Positions 54,844 to 64,000 of a stretch of 64,000 nt of DNA are shown here, one piece after another; the first letter of the stretch is position 1, and every line of letters starts with the position of its first letter. A model generated the notes under the pieces. The model had not been told where the DNA came from. It did no database searches and was given only the letters and a program-made list of their open reading frames with translations. A program made the translations under genes and the position numbers. The DNA is from Tipula vernalis (lineage: Eukaryota > Arthropoda > Insecta > Diptera > Tipulidae): positions 99,983,930-100,047,929 of the forward strand of contig OY282560.1 of assembly GCA_958295665.1 (NCBI GenBank), in the 5' to 3' direction.

Positions 54844-55334
54844 CGTGACGGTGACCCCTAGTGTGTAATAGAAGAAGTTAAATGAATAGCTCAATGTGTA
54901 ACTGTACTAAAATGAAATTTTCCATGATAAAAATTGTTACGTAATGTTTCTACGCTATTCTAACTGGAAAAGTCATGAGCTTTCTAGAAGTTTGGTTTGT
55001 GTATATAAAAAGGCGAACGAAGTCGAATTGGATTATTAGTATTTGGTAAGCGATAGAGTAAAGATTAAAAAGGAATTAAAAAGTGATTTAAAAAGTGTTT
55101 TTGTGGAAATAAAAAGTAAAAGTGAATAGTAAAATTGTGCGAAATAAAAATTATAGGTATATAGTAAAATTTGAGAATAATTTATATAAAGTGATTTTGT
55201 GAATTTTTATTAATAAACTGTGTTGTAATAATTTTTGTGTGAAATAATAAATTCGTTGGTGATAAATTAAATTGATTTTGTATTATTCACAATCCAGTGA
55301 TACGAACCTTAATTGACTAGGCAAGAACGTAACA
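54844..55334 (+). repeat. 5' LTR of the Gypsy element
   Basis: This 491-bp LTR begins CGTGACGG (the 3' LTR begins TGTGACGG) and ends AACGTAACA. A TATA-like TATATAAAAAGGCG lies near 55002. Confidence 0.88.
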
Positions 55335-55356
55335 ATTTGGTGACAGCGGTTGGATT

Positions 55357-56557
55357 GTGTATAAAAAGATAAAGAAAATGATTCTCAACGAATTAAAAGT
55401 TCCAGAATTAAAAAGAGAACTAGAGAAACGGGATTTGGCTACTGATGGTATTAAAGCAGCTTTACAAGTGCGACTACGTGACGCCATGGAGAAAGAAGGA
55501 TTAGACGCGGATCAACATAATTTTGGAGAGAAAATAACGGATGCGGCAACGGTAGAGCAGAAAGAAGGAGATAAACAACCGTCAGCCGAAACAACACAAC
55601 CACCATCTGGAAGTTCCGATTTGTCGTAGTTAATAGTTGCTATGAACCAGATGACGGGACAGATGAGTCTAATGAAACAACAAAACGAACGACAGCTAGG
55701 AGAAATTAAAAATCAAATGGCGCAACAAGCAGTGCAGTCAAACCAAGAAATGAAACAACAAGGAGAGGAAATTAAAGACCAAATTATAGATGGTCAAAAG
55801 AGAATGGACGAGAAACTTCTCGAATTATCTACTAACATACACGGCGAAGTGGAGAAGCTGCAAATAGAGATTCAACAGGTTGAACAAAAATTAGAAACGG
55901 AAGTCCAAATGGTCAAAGCGGAGGTTCAACGTCTCGAGAAAGAACTAAATGATGTCAAGGCAAGTGGATCAACGACGAAAGTGGTTCAGACCGTTCAATC
56001 GATTAAGTTAAAGCCACCAACATTCGACGGAACAACATCTTTCAGCATTTTCAAATTTCGCTACCAAAAGTGAGGAGAATCACTTCAGGAATTTTCATCG
56101 GCAATCGAGCGATTAGTATCTAGCACATACCAGTACATCGGTCGATTATATGGAAAGGCTAAAAATTGACGTATTTATTGACGGCATTCGAGATCCAGAG
56201 ACACGCAGGGCGGTGATGTTGTCACCTAAAGCAACCTTCGCGGAAACCATCGCTTGTGCGTTAACAAATGAAACTGCACAAGCCATCACCAAACCAGCAA
56301 TGAAAATACGCCGAGTGGAAATCGACACCAGCATAAACACAGAACGGACAACACCAAGATACCGAGACGGAAGCGGCAAAATCAAATGTTGGGCATGTGA
56401 TAAAATCGGTCACATCTCTCGTGACTGCTGGAAAATAAGAAGAAAACGGGGAAGATCACAATCTCCTATGCAGCGACGACCAAGCGGGGAGCAGGCAGTG
56501 GCCAGGCAAGAAGCCCAAATGACGACAGAGTCGTTAAACTTGAAAGAGTCAGCTTAA
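55357..56557 (+). pseudogene. Gypsy gag with an N-terminal SAP-type motif
   Basis: The first frame (55357-55629) has LNELKVPELKRELEKRDL, ATDGIKAALQVRLRDAME, a good match to the SAP DNA-binding helix pair. It ends at TAG 55627-55629. The same frame resumes at 55642 as a long Gln/Glu/Lys-rich coiled coil (residues KQQNERQLGEIKNQM and on). After a frameshift near 56072, a third part ends with a CCHC knuckle, CWACDKIGHISRDC (56387-56430). Gag forms the particle and the knuckle binds RNA. A SAP motif is unusual for gag. Confidence 0.75.
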
Positions 56558-56599
56558 AGGGGCAAAAGCTGACTCCCACAACCGATTGCCCCATAACCT

Positions 56600-57223
56600 C
56601 CATCCGCGTTTCGAAAGTAGCAAGGGGCGGTGACAGCTTAACAATCAAAGGCGACATTGATGGCACGGATTGCATCATCACTCTGGATACGGGAGCAAAT
56701 CGCACTGATCGATGGAGGTATGCAACCAGCTAATGGATTGAAGGTACAAACAGCAACTGGAGATAGTTCAATAATAAAAGGTAAAAAGATCGTGAAAATA
56801 AAAATCGGGAGAACTCTTTTCCACCACGAAGTGCTGATTGCAGATATTGTGGATGAAGTCATAATGGGGATGGACTTCATGAGGGCAAATGGCTTCGTGG
56901 TGGATGGTGGACGAGCAGTTTTAAGTTACGATAACATCGGGTTGCCACTTCAATCTAGCAGTGCCGGAGCAACTATCAGGCGAATTATTATTGATCATCG
57001 GGAGAAGCTGCCACCGAATTCAGAGACGATCCTATGGGGAAAATTGGAGGGAGGTTCTGGGTCACTCAGGCTGTGGGTTGTGGAAGCTAACGAAGAGGAG
57101 AACGGAGCCAAGGAAATTATAATCGGAAAAGCCCTAGTTAAACCAGACAACGACTATAGAGTACCAATTAGGACTCTAAATTTCTCGGATAAGATGAAAA
57201 CCATCAAGAAAGGAACACTATAG
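56600..57223 (+). pseudogene. Gypsy protease region
   Basis: IITLDTGANR (about 56680) holds the DTG active site of an aspartic protease. A frameshift follows and the rest continues from 56700 as LKVQTATGDSSIIKGKK, DEVIMGMDFMRANGF. The latter is the conserved ILG-D region of retropepsins. Confidence 0.8.
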
Positions 57224-57358
57224 TGAGAAATGGTAGAACAACTCATGAAGAAATGGACCGAAGATCTTACCGAGGCACAGAAAAATTCTGCATATCAACT
57301 ACTCAAACGGCACACATCCATATTCTGCAGTACATAAGATAATAACGGAAGGACTTCA

Positions 57359-58165
57359 ATGGTAAAGCATCGAATTGATTCGGGAGCGGAGATGCCAATT
57401 CGTCAACCACCCAGGAGATTACCATTGGCAAAACAACAAGAAGTCAACCGGATGGTAACAGAAATACAGACGGCAGGAGTAATTGAACTATCTAACAGCC
57501 CATGGAGCTCACTGGTAGTATTGGTCGAGAAGAAGGACGGTAGCATGAGATTCTGCGTTGATTACCGAAAATTCAATGCTGTAACTAAAAAAGATAGCTA
57601 CCCATTGCCAAGGATCGACGATACATTAGACACATTATCGGGTGCTCGAATATTTTCGACATTAGATCTACAAATCGGCTATTGGCAGGTGGAAGTCCAT
57701 GAGGAAGATCGCGAGAAAACGGCTTTCAGTGTGGGTAACTTTGGCAATTTAATGTTATGCCGTTCGGATTATGTAATGCCCCAGCGACTTTTGAACGATT
57801 AATGGAGCGCGTGTTAAAGGGATTACATTGGAAGACTTGTCTAATGTATCTGGACGACATCATCGTTATGGGGAAGGATTTTGACGAGCATCTAAGGAAC
57901 TTGGCGGAAGTTTTGGATCGGATACAGGCCGCCGGATTGAAGTTAAGTCCAAAGTAGTGTAAGCTGTTCAGAACTGAAGTCAAATATTTGGGTCATCTCG
58001 TAACGACTAATGGAATTCACACCAACGAAGAAAAGATTGCAGCGGTAAAGAACTGGCCAAGACCTAAAAATTTACACGAATTAAGAAGCTTTCTGGGATT
58101 GTGCACCTATTATAGACGCTTCGTGCCAGGATTCGCCAACATCGAAGAATGATCAGAAGGAAGCA
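57359..58165 (+). pseudogene. Gypsy reverse transcriptase
   Basis: Fingers and palm are present: MPIRQPPRRLPLAKQQEV, SPWSSLVVLVEKKDGSMRFC, VDYRKFNAVTKKDSYPLPRI, FSTLDLQIGYWQVEV, MPFGLCNAPATFERLMERVL and MYLDDIIVMG (catalytic YLDD, about 57847). Frame breaks occur near 57740 and 57957. The thumb start KYLGHLV and LRSFLGLCTYYRRFVPGFA follow out of frame to 58148. Confidence 0.85.
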
Positions 58166-58168
58166 TTC

Positions 58169-58513
58169 GTGGAACTAAGGAGACGGTTATGTGTCGCGTT
58201 AATCCTCGCGTACCCTATACCCAACGTGAAATTTATTTTGGACACCGATGCAAGTAATGACGGTATAGGAGGTGTGTTATCACAGGAGATTAATGGCCAA
58301 GAAAGAGTTATTGCGTACTACTCCAAAACATTATCGAAACCGGAGCGTAATTACTGCGTGACACGGAAAGAATTGTTGGCTATAGTGGAATGTGTCAAGC
58401 ATTTCCATAAGTATCTTTATGGCCGAAAATTCCATTTACGGACAGATCACGGCGCTTTAGGGGAAGTGCACACAGAAATGCCGACGCATTATCAAGGCGG
58501 CCGTGTCCAGTAG
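58169..58513 (+). pseudogene. Gypsy RNase H
   Basis: FILDTDASNDGIGGVLSQ (first Asp), RVIAYYSKTLSKPERNYCVT and RKELLAIVECVKHFHKYLYG (Glu), then FHLRTDHGAL (Asp) give a standard Ty3 RNase H. The text stops soon after, with a deletion before NADALSR-type sequence (RNADALSRR appears shifted near 58478). Confidence 0.85.
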
Positions 58514-58575
58514 AATGTAAATATTGTGGCCATGTTGAAGCAAAGGAAGGCATCATCGACGTTAGGCTTACGCAA

Positions 58576-59914
58576 ATGCTGCCTGATGAGGAGTGGGCCA
58601 ACGAAATGATCAGGAAAGAGCAATTGGATGATAAAGATTTATCAGTTATAATGGAATGGAAGGAAAAGGAACACCGGCCAACTTGGAGCGAGATCGCGGA
58701 CAAAACTCCCATCGTCAAGGCTTATTGGGCTCAATGGGATAGCCTCCGTCTTGAGAATGGCTGTTTAAAACGATTATGGGAAAGCACGGATGGCAAAGTG
58801 AAGCAATTGTTGCTGGTGATAGCAAAGTGCCGGTTTACAGAAATCCTGAATGAGTATCATGGAGGAGCAAGTGGGGGCCACCTTGGAATTAATAAAACTT
58901 TAGCAAAGATACGTCAACGATTCTACTGGGCAGGATGTAGGCAGTCAGTGATAGAATGGTGCCAAAAATGTGACCAATGTGCGGCGGTGAAGGGACCCGC
59001 ACGCAAAATTCGTGGAATCATGAAACAATATAAGGTCGGAGCACCATTCGAAAGAATTGCAATGGATGTAGCGGGGCCATTTCCCACTACCAAGAGCGGC
59101 AACAAATATGTGCTAGTAATAATGGATTATTTCAGCAAATGGCCGGAGGTGTACCCCATTCCCAATCAGGGGACGACAACAATAGCTGATGCCGTGGTAA
59201 ACAATTGGATTAGCAGATTTGGAGTGCCGATGGAGATTCATACCGATCAAGGCAGGAATTTTGAATCGGTGGTATTTCAAGAGATATGCCAGATGCTCGG
59301 TATAAATAAAACGAGAACAACGCCTTTGCATCCACAGTCTGATGGTATGGTGGAAAGATCCAATGGTACATTGGAGGAATATCTAGCAAAGGTCGTTGAG
59401 AAAAACCAACGCGGATCGACATATACCGATGTTTCTGATGGCCTATCGATCAGCAATACATGACACAACCGGAATGACACCAGCTAAAACGTTATTTGGG
59501 GATAACCTACGATTACCTGGAGATCTAAAGTTTGGGACTGTACCATCATCGGCTTTATGTGGACAGGATTACGTAGACCGAATGAAAGAGGAACTTAATG
59601 AGATTCATCTATTTGTACGGGAGAAAATACGGATGTCAAGTGACCGGATGAAGGCTCGATATGACATACGAGCAAATAATCAGGGCTTCCAGAATGGGCA
59701 ATTAGTATGGCTTCACACCCCACAACGGAAAAAGGGATTATCACCGAAGCTGCAACCAGCATGGGAAGGACCTTACACTGTCATCACAAGGATGAACGAC
59801 GTGGTTTATCGGATACGGAAGGGACATCGAGGTAAACCAAAGGTGGTGTATTTGGAGAGGCTGGCCCTGTACAGAGGAGGTAATTTGGGTCCTATTCGGG
59901 ACGAACAGGCTTAG
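58576..59914 (+). pseudogene. Gypsy integrase, one frameshift
   Basis: The zinc-binding part (YHGGASGGHLGINKTLAKI, CQKCDQCAAVK) and core DDE are complete. The core has MDVAGPFPTTKSG, EIHTDQGRNFESVVF and PQSDGMVERSNGTLEEYL. A frameshift near 59405 moves the C-terminal part to another frame (59396-59914). That part has MFLMAYRSAIHDTTGMTPAK and the chromatin-side tail GLSPKLQPAWEGPYTVITRM. It stops 12 bases before the purine tract. Confidence 0.88.
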
Positions 59915-59925
59915 GTGGGGGGTAG

Positions 59926-60296
59926 TGTGACGGTGACAGATAGTGTGTAATAGAATAAGTAAAACTAATAGCTCAATGTTTAACTGTACTAAAATGGAAT
60001 TTTCCATGATAAAATTGTTACGTAATGTTTCTACGCTATTCTAACTGGAAAAGTCATGAGCTTTCTAGAAGTTAAAAAGGAATTATAAAGTGTTGTAGTG
60101 TGAAATAACAATTATAAGTGTACAGTAAAATTTGAGAATAATTTATATAAAGTGAATTTGTGAATTATAATTAATAAATTGTGTTGTAATAATTTTTGTG
60201 CTAAATAAATAAATGCGTTGGTGATAAATTGAATTGAGTTTGTTTTATTCAAAATCCAGTGATACGAACCTTAATTGACAAGGCAAAAACGTAACA
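59926..60296 (+). repeat. 3' LTR of the Gypsy element, internally deleted
   Basis: This 371-bp LTR lacks about 76 bp after CTAGAAGTT, including the TATATAAAA box, and a second block of about 45 bp relative to the 5' LTR. The shared TTAAAAAGGAATTA at the junction suggests deletion across a short repeat. Confidence 0.88.
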
Positions 60297-60300
60297 ATAT

Positions 60301-61542
60301 TTTGGCAATGACAAAAATACAATTGCATTTGAAATTCGCATTTTCTATTTGCGCGCCATCTCAACTTCGTTAGTCAAAGCCAAATGTCGATAACAAAGTC
60401 ACTGTTTGATTTTTATACTAATTTACTCAGTGTAAACAGAATAAAAGACAGAATAAACAAGCAGAATCTGCATCAAAATTTTGCTGCGATTACGAGTCCA
60501 ATTTTCTGTTTCCGCCATTGCCGCCGCAGACGACAATTTGTTTAAAACTAAAATGAAATTTATTTTTTTGTGTCTTGCTAGTGTAGTGTGGTGGTGACAA
60601 TTAATTGTTCATTTGTTTTTTTTTTGGCGAGTACGATTAAATACAACTAGGAGCGATAAGGTCGTGAAAAACCTGGATACGGGAGAGAAAAACGGAGCAG
60701 TAAGTTACACAACCAAAATCTTGCCCAACATTTTAAGGCTCTTTACTCTAGAAGGCTCTGACCTTATACCCTTTATACACTGCAATTTAAAACGGATTAA
60801 GTGATTTTTTTCTAGATTAATGGCTTAGACTAGTTTAACTTAGCTCATTTAGCTAAATCGCAGTGTGTCTAGGGTATTAGCGGTATGTAGTTGTTGACTT
60901 GTTAACCATTAGATGACTGGTTTAAAACTGTTTTTATGGTCAAGGCGGAGAATTGAGAAACATTTGAGTGTTGAGTTGGGTTTCCGTTTGCGAATTTAGT
61001 TGAGGTTGAGTTAGAGTTGAGTTGCAGTTTGGCTATTTTTTAGTGAGCAGTTCAACTGGAGATTTGTTTGTGTGTTGAATTGACGGTTGAATTAAAATTA
61101 GTTCGAGTTGAGTTTATGTACCTGTTTAGCTTTTGAGACAATATTGATTTGGGGGTTGAGTTGAATGTGAATTTAGGGGTTGCAAGTCAAGTTAAGATTA
61201 GTTGGAATGTTGGACGTTGAGTTGGGATTGAGTTAAGTAGGAGTCAGCGGTTATGTTGGGAATTTATTTGGGGTTTTGTTGAGTCACAGATTTTCGGTTC
61301 GCGTTGGTTTAAGGATTAGGTGCACGTTGAGTTTAGAGTTAAGCTGAGGTGGGGAGTGGGGGTTAAATTTTTAGTCGAATTGGGATTAATTAGGGTTGGG
61401 TTGGGGTTGAGTCCGGATTCATTCAGCCGTTCAGTTCAGTTGGGAATTTAGTTGAGGAGAAAAATTAGAACCAGAAAAACTTTAATTTCGATTTCGAATT
61501 GAAATTTTGAATTTTCACGGAATTTCAAAAATTAGTACTTAC
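60301..61542 (-). other. Intron part with GTTGAG-rich degenerate repeats
   Basis: Between the Gypsy element and the kinase exon there is no gene. From about 60950 to 61460 the plus strand is dominated by variants of GTTGAGTTGGG and GAGTTGA, a decayed simple repeat. Confidence 0.6.
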
Positions 61543-61766
61543 CACGCCCACCGAAAAATAATTATTAATAATATTGTATGGGACTGCAAAATCCATTTCC
61601 GATTGTGGTTTAATTGGTCGCTGTACTGCTGATGTTGTTGTTGCGATTGTCGTCGTATTATCGGAATTATTCGTGCTATTACTTCGGCTAATATTTAATA
61701 AGTTACTAATATGTTCACTACTTTTACTTAGTTTTATATTATTATTATTGTTATTATTACTACTGC

Positions 61767-61799
<33 letters not shown>

Positions 61800-62208
61800 T
61801 ACTATTACTATTAACATTATGGCTACTTGAACTATTTTTAATTATTGTTGATGATGATGTTGATGACGAGGTAAATTTACATGCTTCTTTGGTTGTTGTT
61901 ATATCACCATTTTTGCTCGATTTTATTGTTGTCTCAATATTTAATAAATTATTATTACTATTATTATTATCACTAGCTTTGTTACTATCATTATTATTGT
62001 TATTATTATTACTATTATTATTGTTCGCTAATGGTGGTTGTGATGACGATGATGATGTAATTTTTTCCATTTTTATTGACGATTCAGTCAAGAGTTCATT
62101 GGTTTTTGTATTATTTCGAATTTCTTCGTATGTTTGTATCACAGATTTTTCAACAATAATACGTTGCGACATTTCAACAACCCTTTGAACATTTTCTGAT
62201 AGAGTTAC
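61543..62208 (-). CDS. Diacylglycerol kinase: Ser/Asn-rich insert exon
   Basis: After the acceptor CGATTATAG (62209) the exon opens VTLSENVQRVVEMSQRI. It then becomes a long Ser/Asn-rich stretch with N-runs encoded mainly by AAT, and ends AVPYNIINNYFSVGV before GTAAGT (61542). The last 15 residues are the conserved link from catalytic to accessory domain. Vertebrate type I enzymes have only a short loop at this place, so about 200 residues are extra. The frame is open for 222 codons, which argues for real coding use. The plus-strand poly-Leu frame is its mirror. Confidence 0.8.
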
Positions 62209-62289
62209 CTATAATCGAATAAAAAAACAACAAAAAGTTAATGATCATATTTTAATTACTGTACACCTTGTAAATATATGTATAAAAAC

Positions 62290-62504
62290 CTTTGGTTTCG
62301 GCAACTGATCGACAGGCGATTGATTAATCACCTCTATACTCCAACGATCTAGCATAACGGTTGTTGCTTGATTAAATTTATCGAGTACTTTCGCAACAGC
62401 TTCACCTTCATAACCGCCACCCCAACGCAAACATCTTGCTAAATCATTTCCAGTACCCAATGGTATCACACCAACCGCCGGTTGAGTTAACATTTCAACA
62501 GAAT
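62290..62504 (-). CDS. Diacylglycerol kinase: catalytic-domain exon 2
   Basis: The acceptor is TTTGGTCAG (62505), phase 1. The exon encodes DSVEMLTQPAVGVIPLGTGN, DLARCLRWGGGYEGEAVAKV, LDRWSIEVI and ends DQLPKPK. PLGTGNDL is the substrate-side motif of the DAGK catalytic domain. The donor is AAAG|GTTTTTATA, a weak match beyond GT, so the exact 3' end is less certain. Confidence 0.88.
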
Positions 62505-62576
62505 CTGACCAAAAAAAAAAAAAAATAAATATTTCATTGATTTTGAAGGAATATAATAAATATTTCGTAATCTTAC

Positions 62577-62988
62577 CCATCGCTTCTAGCACCCATCCGA
62601 CTGTACCATCACCACCACAACATATTACTTTAAAATTTGGCACATCTTTAAACATCATAAGTCCTTCGAGTGGTCCCCCCTTTGATAAATCATAAATTTG
62701 GCGCGGATTCAACATGTATTGTAGTTTACGCAATATGCGCGTCCCTTGCCGGCCACCACTTTTCGGATTAATAAAAACTAGTAATGGTGAGGCATCCGGC
62801 GGTGAAACAATTTGAAAATGCATTCCGGGTGTTGCCGCCTGCTTTGATTTATTATTGGTCGTCGCCATCGTAACCGAACGTTGGCGATCAAGAACGGCTG
62901 GAAAAATTGAAGTCGGCGGTAGTATTAATTTGGCAAATTCACCTAATGTACAATCGGTTCGAACAGTTGATGCGCATCTATTGTGTAG
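62577..62988 (-). CDS. Diacylglycerol kinase: C1 end and catalytic-domain exon 1
   Basis: The exon opens LHNRCASTVRTDCTLGEFAK, the zinc-binding end of a second C1 domain, then LILPPTSIFPAVLDRQRSV. The catalytic start follows: PLLVFINPKSGGRQG and VICCGGDGTVGWVLEAM, with GGDG as the ATP-binding loop. The donor is G|GTAAGA. The C1-to-catalytic spacing and NPKSGGxQG wording place it with type I (alpha/beta/gamma-like) kinases, which convert diacylglycerol to phosphatidic acid at membranes. Upstream exons (EF hands, first C1) lie beyond 63 kb and were not found before 64000. Confidence 0.9.
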
Positions 62989-64000
62989 CTGGAATTATTT
63001 AAAAAACAGTTGCTTAATTGAGGAACGAGATTATCTAAAATTTTAAGTGTTTAACGTCAAGTGGAGCTAACGAGGCTTTATACAAAAAGTGGCTGTAGGT
63101 ATTCGTATAAAAGAAATGATCAAAAATGAAGGAATATGCATTTGTTAATAATTTCAATTTAAACTGAACTGCTCAGAGATTTCCTCATAAATCGACGACA
63201 CACTAATCTGTCAATTCCAATGTTAGTTGTTGGTACATTACATTATATAAACTCTACTTACCGACTGAGCAAGAATATTGAGCTTTAGAAAATCGAGAAG
63301 TTTTGTGTCAAATAAAATTGTACGGTGTATTTATGTGTTTCTATCTCCAAAAAAACGGGACAAAAAATATTCGGAACAAAAGAGAAGCTGAGAATGATCC
63401 CACATTACAACCACAGCAAAGTCGGATGATTGAATATCATAAGGACAAAATGTTACATATTTTTGAAGCACTAAAAAAATGAGAAATCTGTGCAGATCTG
63501 GGCCCTATTGCACCAACTACTTATCACTTATTACTTATCAACTTATCATAATTTTTGATAATTTTCTGTTGCACCAAATTGAAATTTGCTAAGTATTTAA
63601 TTGAGTTAAAATAAGTGATAAGCACTCACTTATCAAAATTAAGTTGCACCAATTCGCGAAATGATAAATGATAAGTAATATTTTAATAAGCGATAAGTTT
63701 GAGGTTTTTGATAAGTTTTTCGTAGTTCTGTTGCACCAGAAGTTTTAACTTATCAATAATCGACTACTTTAATGATAACTTATCCAAAATATCAATAAGA
63801 AAAATTTCACTACTCAAATAAATTGTTAAGAGCTACAAATTGTAGTTGTATGACAGAAGTCTGTTAAAAACGTTTTTATTGTTTGATATTATTGTAAGAT
63901 GAGAACTTTTGTTGAATTTTAAAATATTTTTATTCAAATGATTATAAATGATAGTGACCATTACATTTAATAATGTGTTTTCAAGTGTATAAAAACTTTA
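62989..64000 (-). other. Kinase intron with a GATA-motif/TTGCACC repeat cluster
   Basis: No exon is recognised. From 63505 to 63780 the motif TTGCACCA recurs at 63508, 63569, 63644 and 63731. Between them are about ten CTTATCA/TGATAAG words. Confidence 0.6.
63505..63780. repeat. Degenerate tandem repeat of TTGCACCA plus CTTATCA words
   Basis: Four TTGCACC copies are spaced 61, 75 and 87 bp. The intervals are filled with direct and inverted ACTTATCA sequences. It looks like a small tandem or MITE-derived array. Confidence 0.6.

Larger units (their letters stand above)
54844..60296 (+). mobile_element. Gypsy (Ty3-type) LTR retrotransposon, both LTRs present
   Basis: The 5' LTR is 54844-55334 and the 3' LTR 59926-60296, flanked by ATAT (54840-54843 and 60297-60300). 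The primer-binding site TGGTGACAGCGG (55339-55350) and the purine tract AGGTGGGGGG (59913-59922) are in place. Gag, protease, RT, RNase H and integrase follow in Ty3 order. No env is seen. Several frameshifts make it non-functional. Confidence 0.9.
43803..61542 (-). other. 17.7-kb transposon-filled intron of the kinase gene
   Basis: The donor GTG|GTAAGT (61542) and acceptor ACAG (43803) are in phase and restore YFSVGVDAAIC, so this is one intron. Its content is listed separately: a lone Gypsy LTR, inverted repeats, a palindrome, a BEL element, a Gypsy element and GTTGAG-rich DNA. Confidence 0.85.

Noticed and set aside
61574..62188. Plus-strand open frame of 204 codons rich in Leu
   Set aside because: It is the mirror of the Asn/Ser-rich kinase exon on minus. 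The minus frame has splice sites and conserved kinase text at its end.

Overview
The window looks like AT-rich insect nuclear DNA. There are no bacterial-style operons. Genes have GT-AG introns, and two genes of animal type can be assembled by reading across introns: a type I diacylglycerol kinase and a MADF/BESS-domain protein. Almost everything else is transposable-element sequence typical of insects: LOA and Jockey LINEs, BEL/Pao, Gypsy and Copia LTR elements, PIF/Harbinger, pogo and mariner-like DNA elements. I cannot name the species. A dipteran or another insect order would both fit.

Layout. 1-2.75 kb holds nothing I recognise. 2.77-17.1 kb is a four-level nest. A PIF/Harbinger transposon (2769-17110) was hit in a 61-bp intron of its accessory gene by a LOA-clade LINE (5279-15724, 12-bp target duplication). 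The LINE's RT-RNase H reading frame was hit by a short terminal-inverted-repeat element (9544-14319, TGTA duplication). That element was hit by a Jockey-clade LINE (9637-14158) whose 887-codon ORF2 is still open. 17.1-25.3 kb holds a Harbinger-type 797-bp non-autonomous element with TTA duplications, a broken pogo-like transposase, and mariner, RTE-like and Jockey-like relics. 25.3-28.4 kb is a second, 5'-truncated LOA copy. 29.9-31.5 kb is a three-exon gene on the minus strand whose predicted product has three MADF domains and a C-terminal BESS motif. 32-41.2 kb is a retroelement graveyard: Copia fragment, LOA 3' end, and BEL pieces embedded in a Gypsy element.

41.2-64 kb is the 3' part of the diacylglycerol kinase gene on the minus strand. 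It comprises the C1-domain end, the catalytic domain, a roughly 200-residue Ser/Asn-rich insert, the accessory domain and the stop codon. The intron between the insert exon and the accessory-domain exon is about 17.7 kb. It is filled by an isolated Gypsy LTR, a pair of roughly 1.5-kb inverted repeats with internal minisatellites and tRNA-like modules, a palindrome, a BEL/Pao element lacking its RT core, and a complete-length but broken Gypsy element.

The most noteworthy structures are the inverted-repeat/tRNA-like assembly around the BEL element (44.6-55.3 kb), the four-level nest, the LINE tails made of AACCT (the complement of the insect telomere repeat), the triple-MADF gene, and the low-complexity insert inside the kinase.
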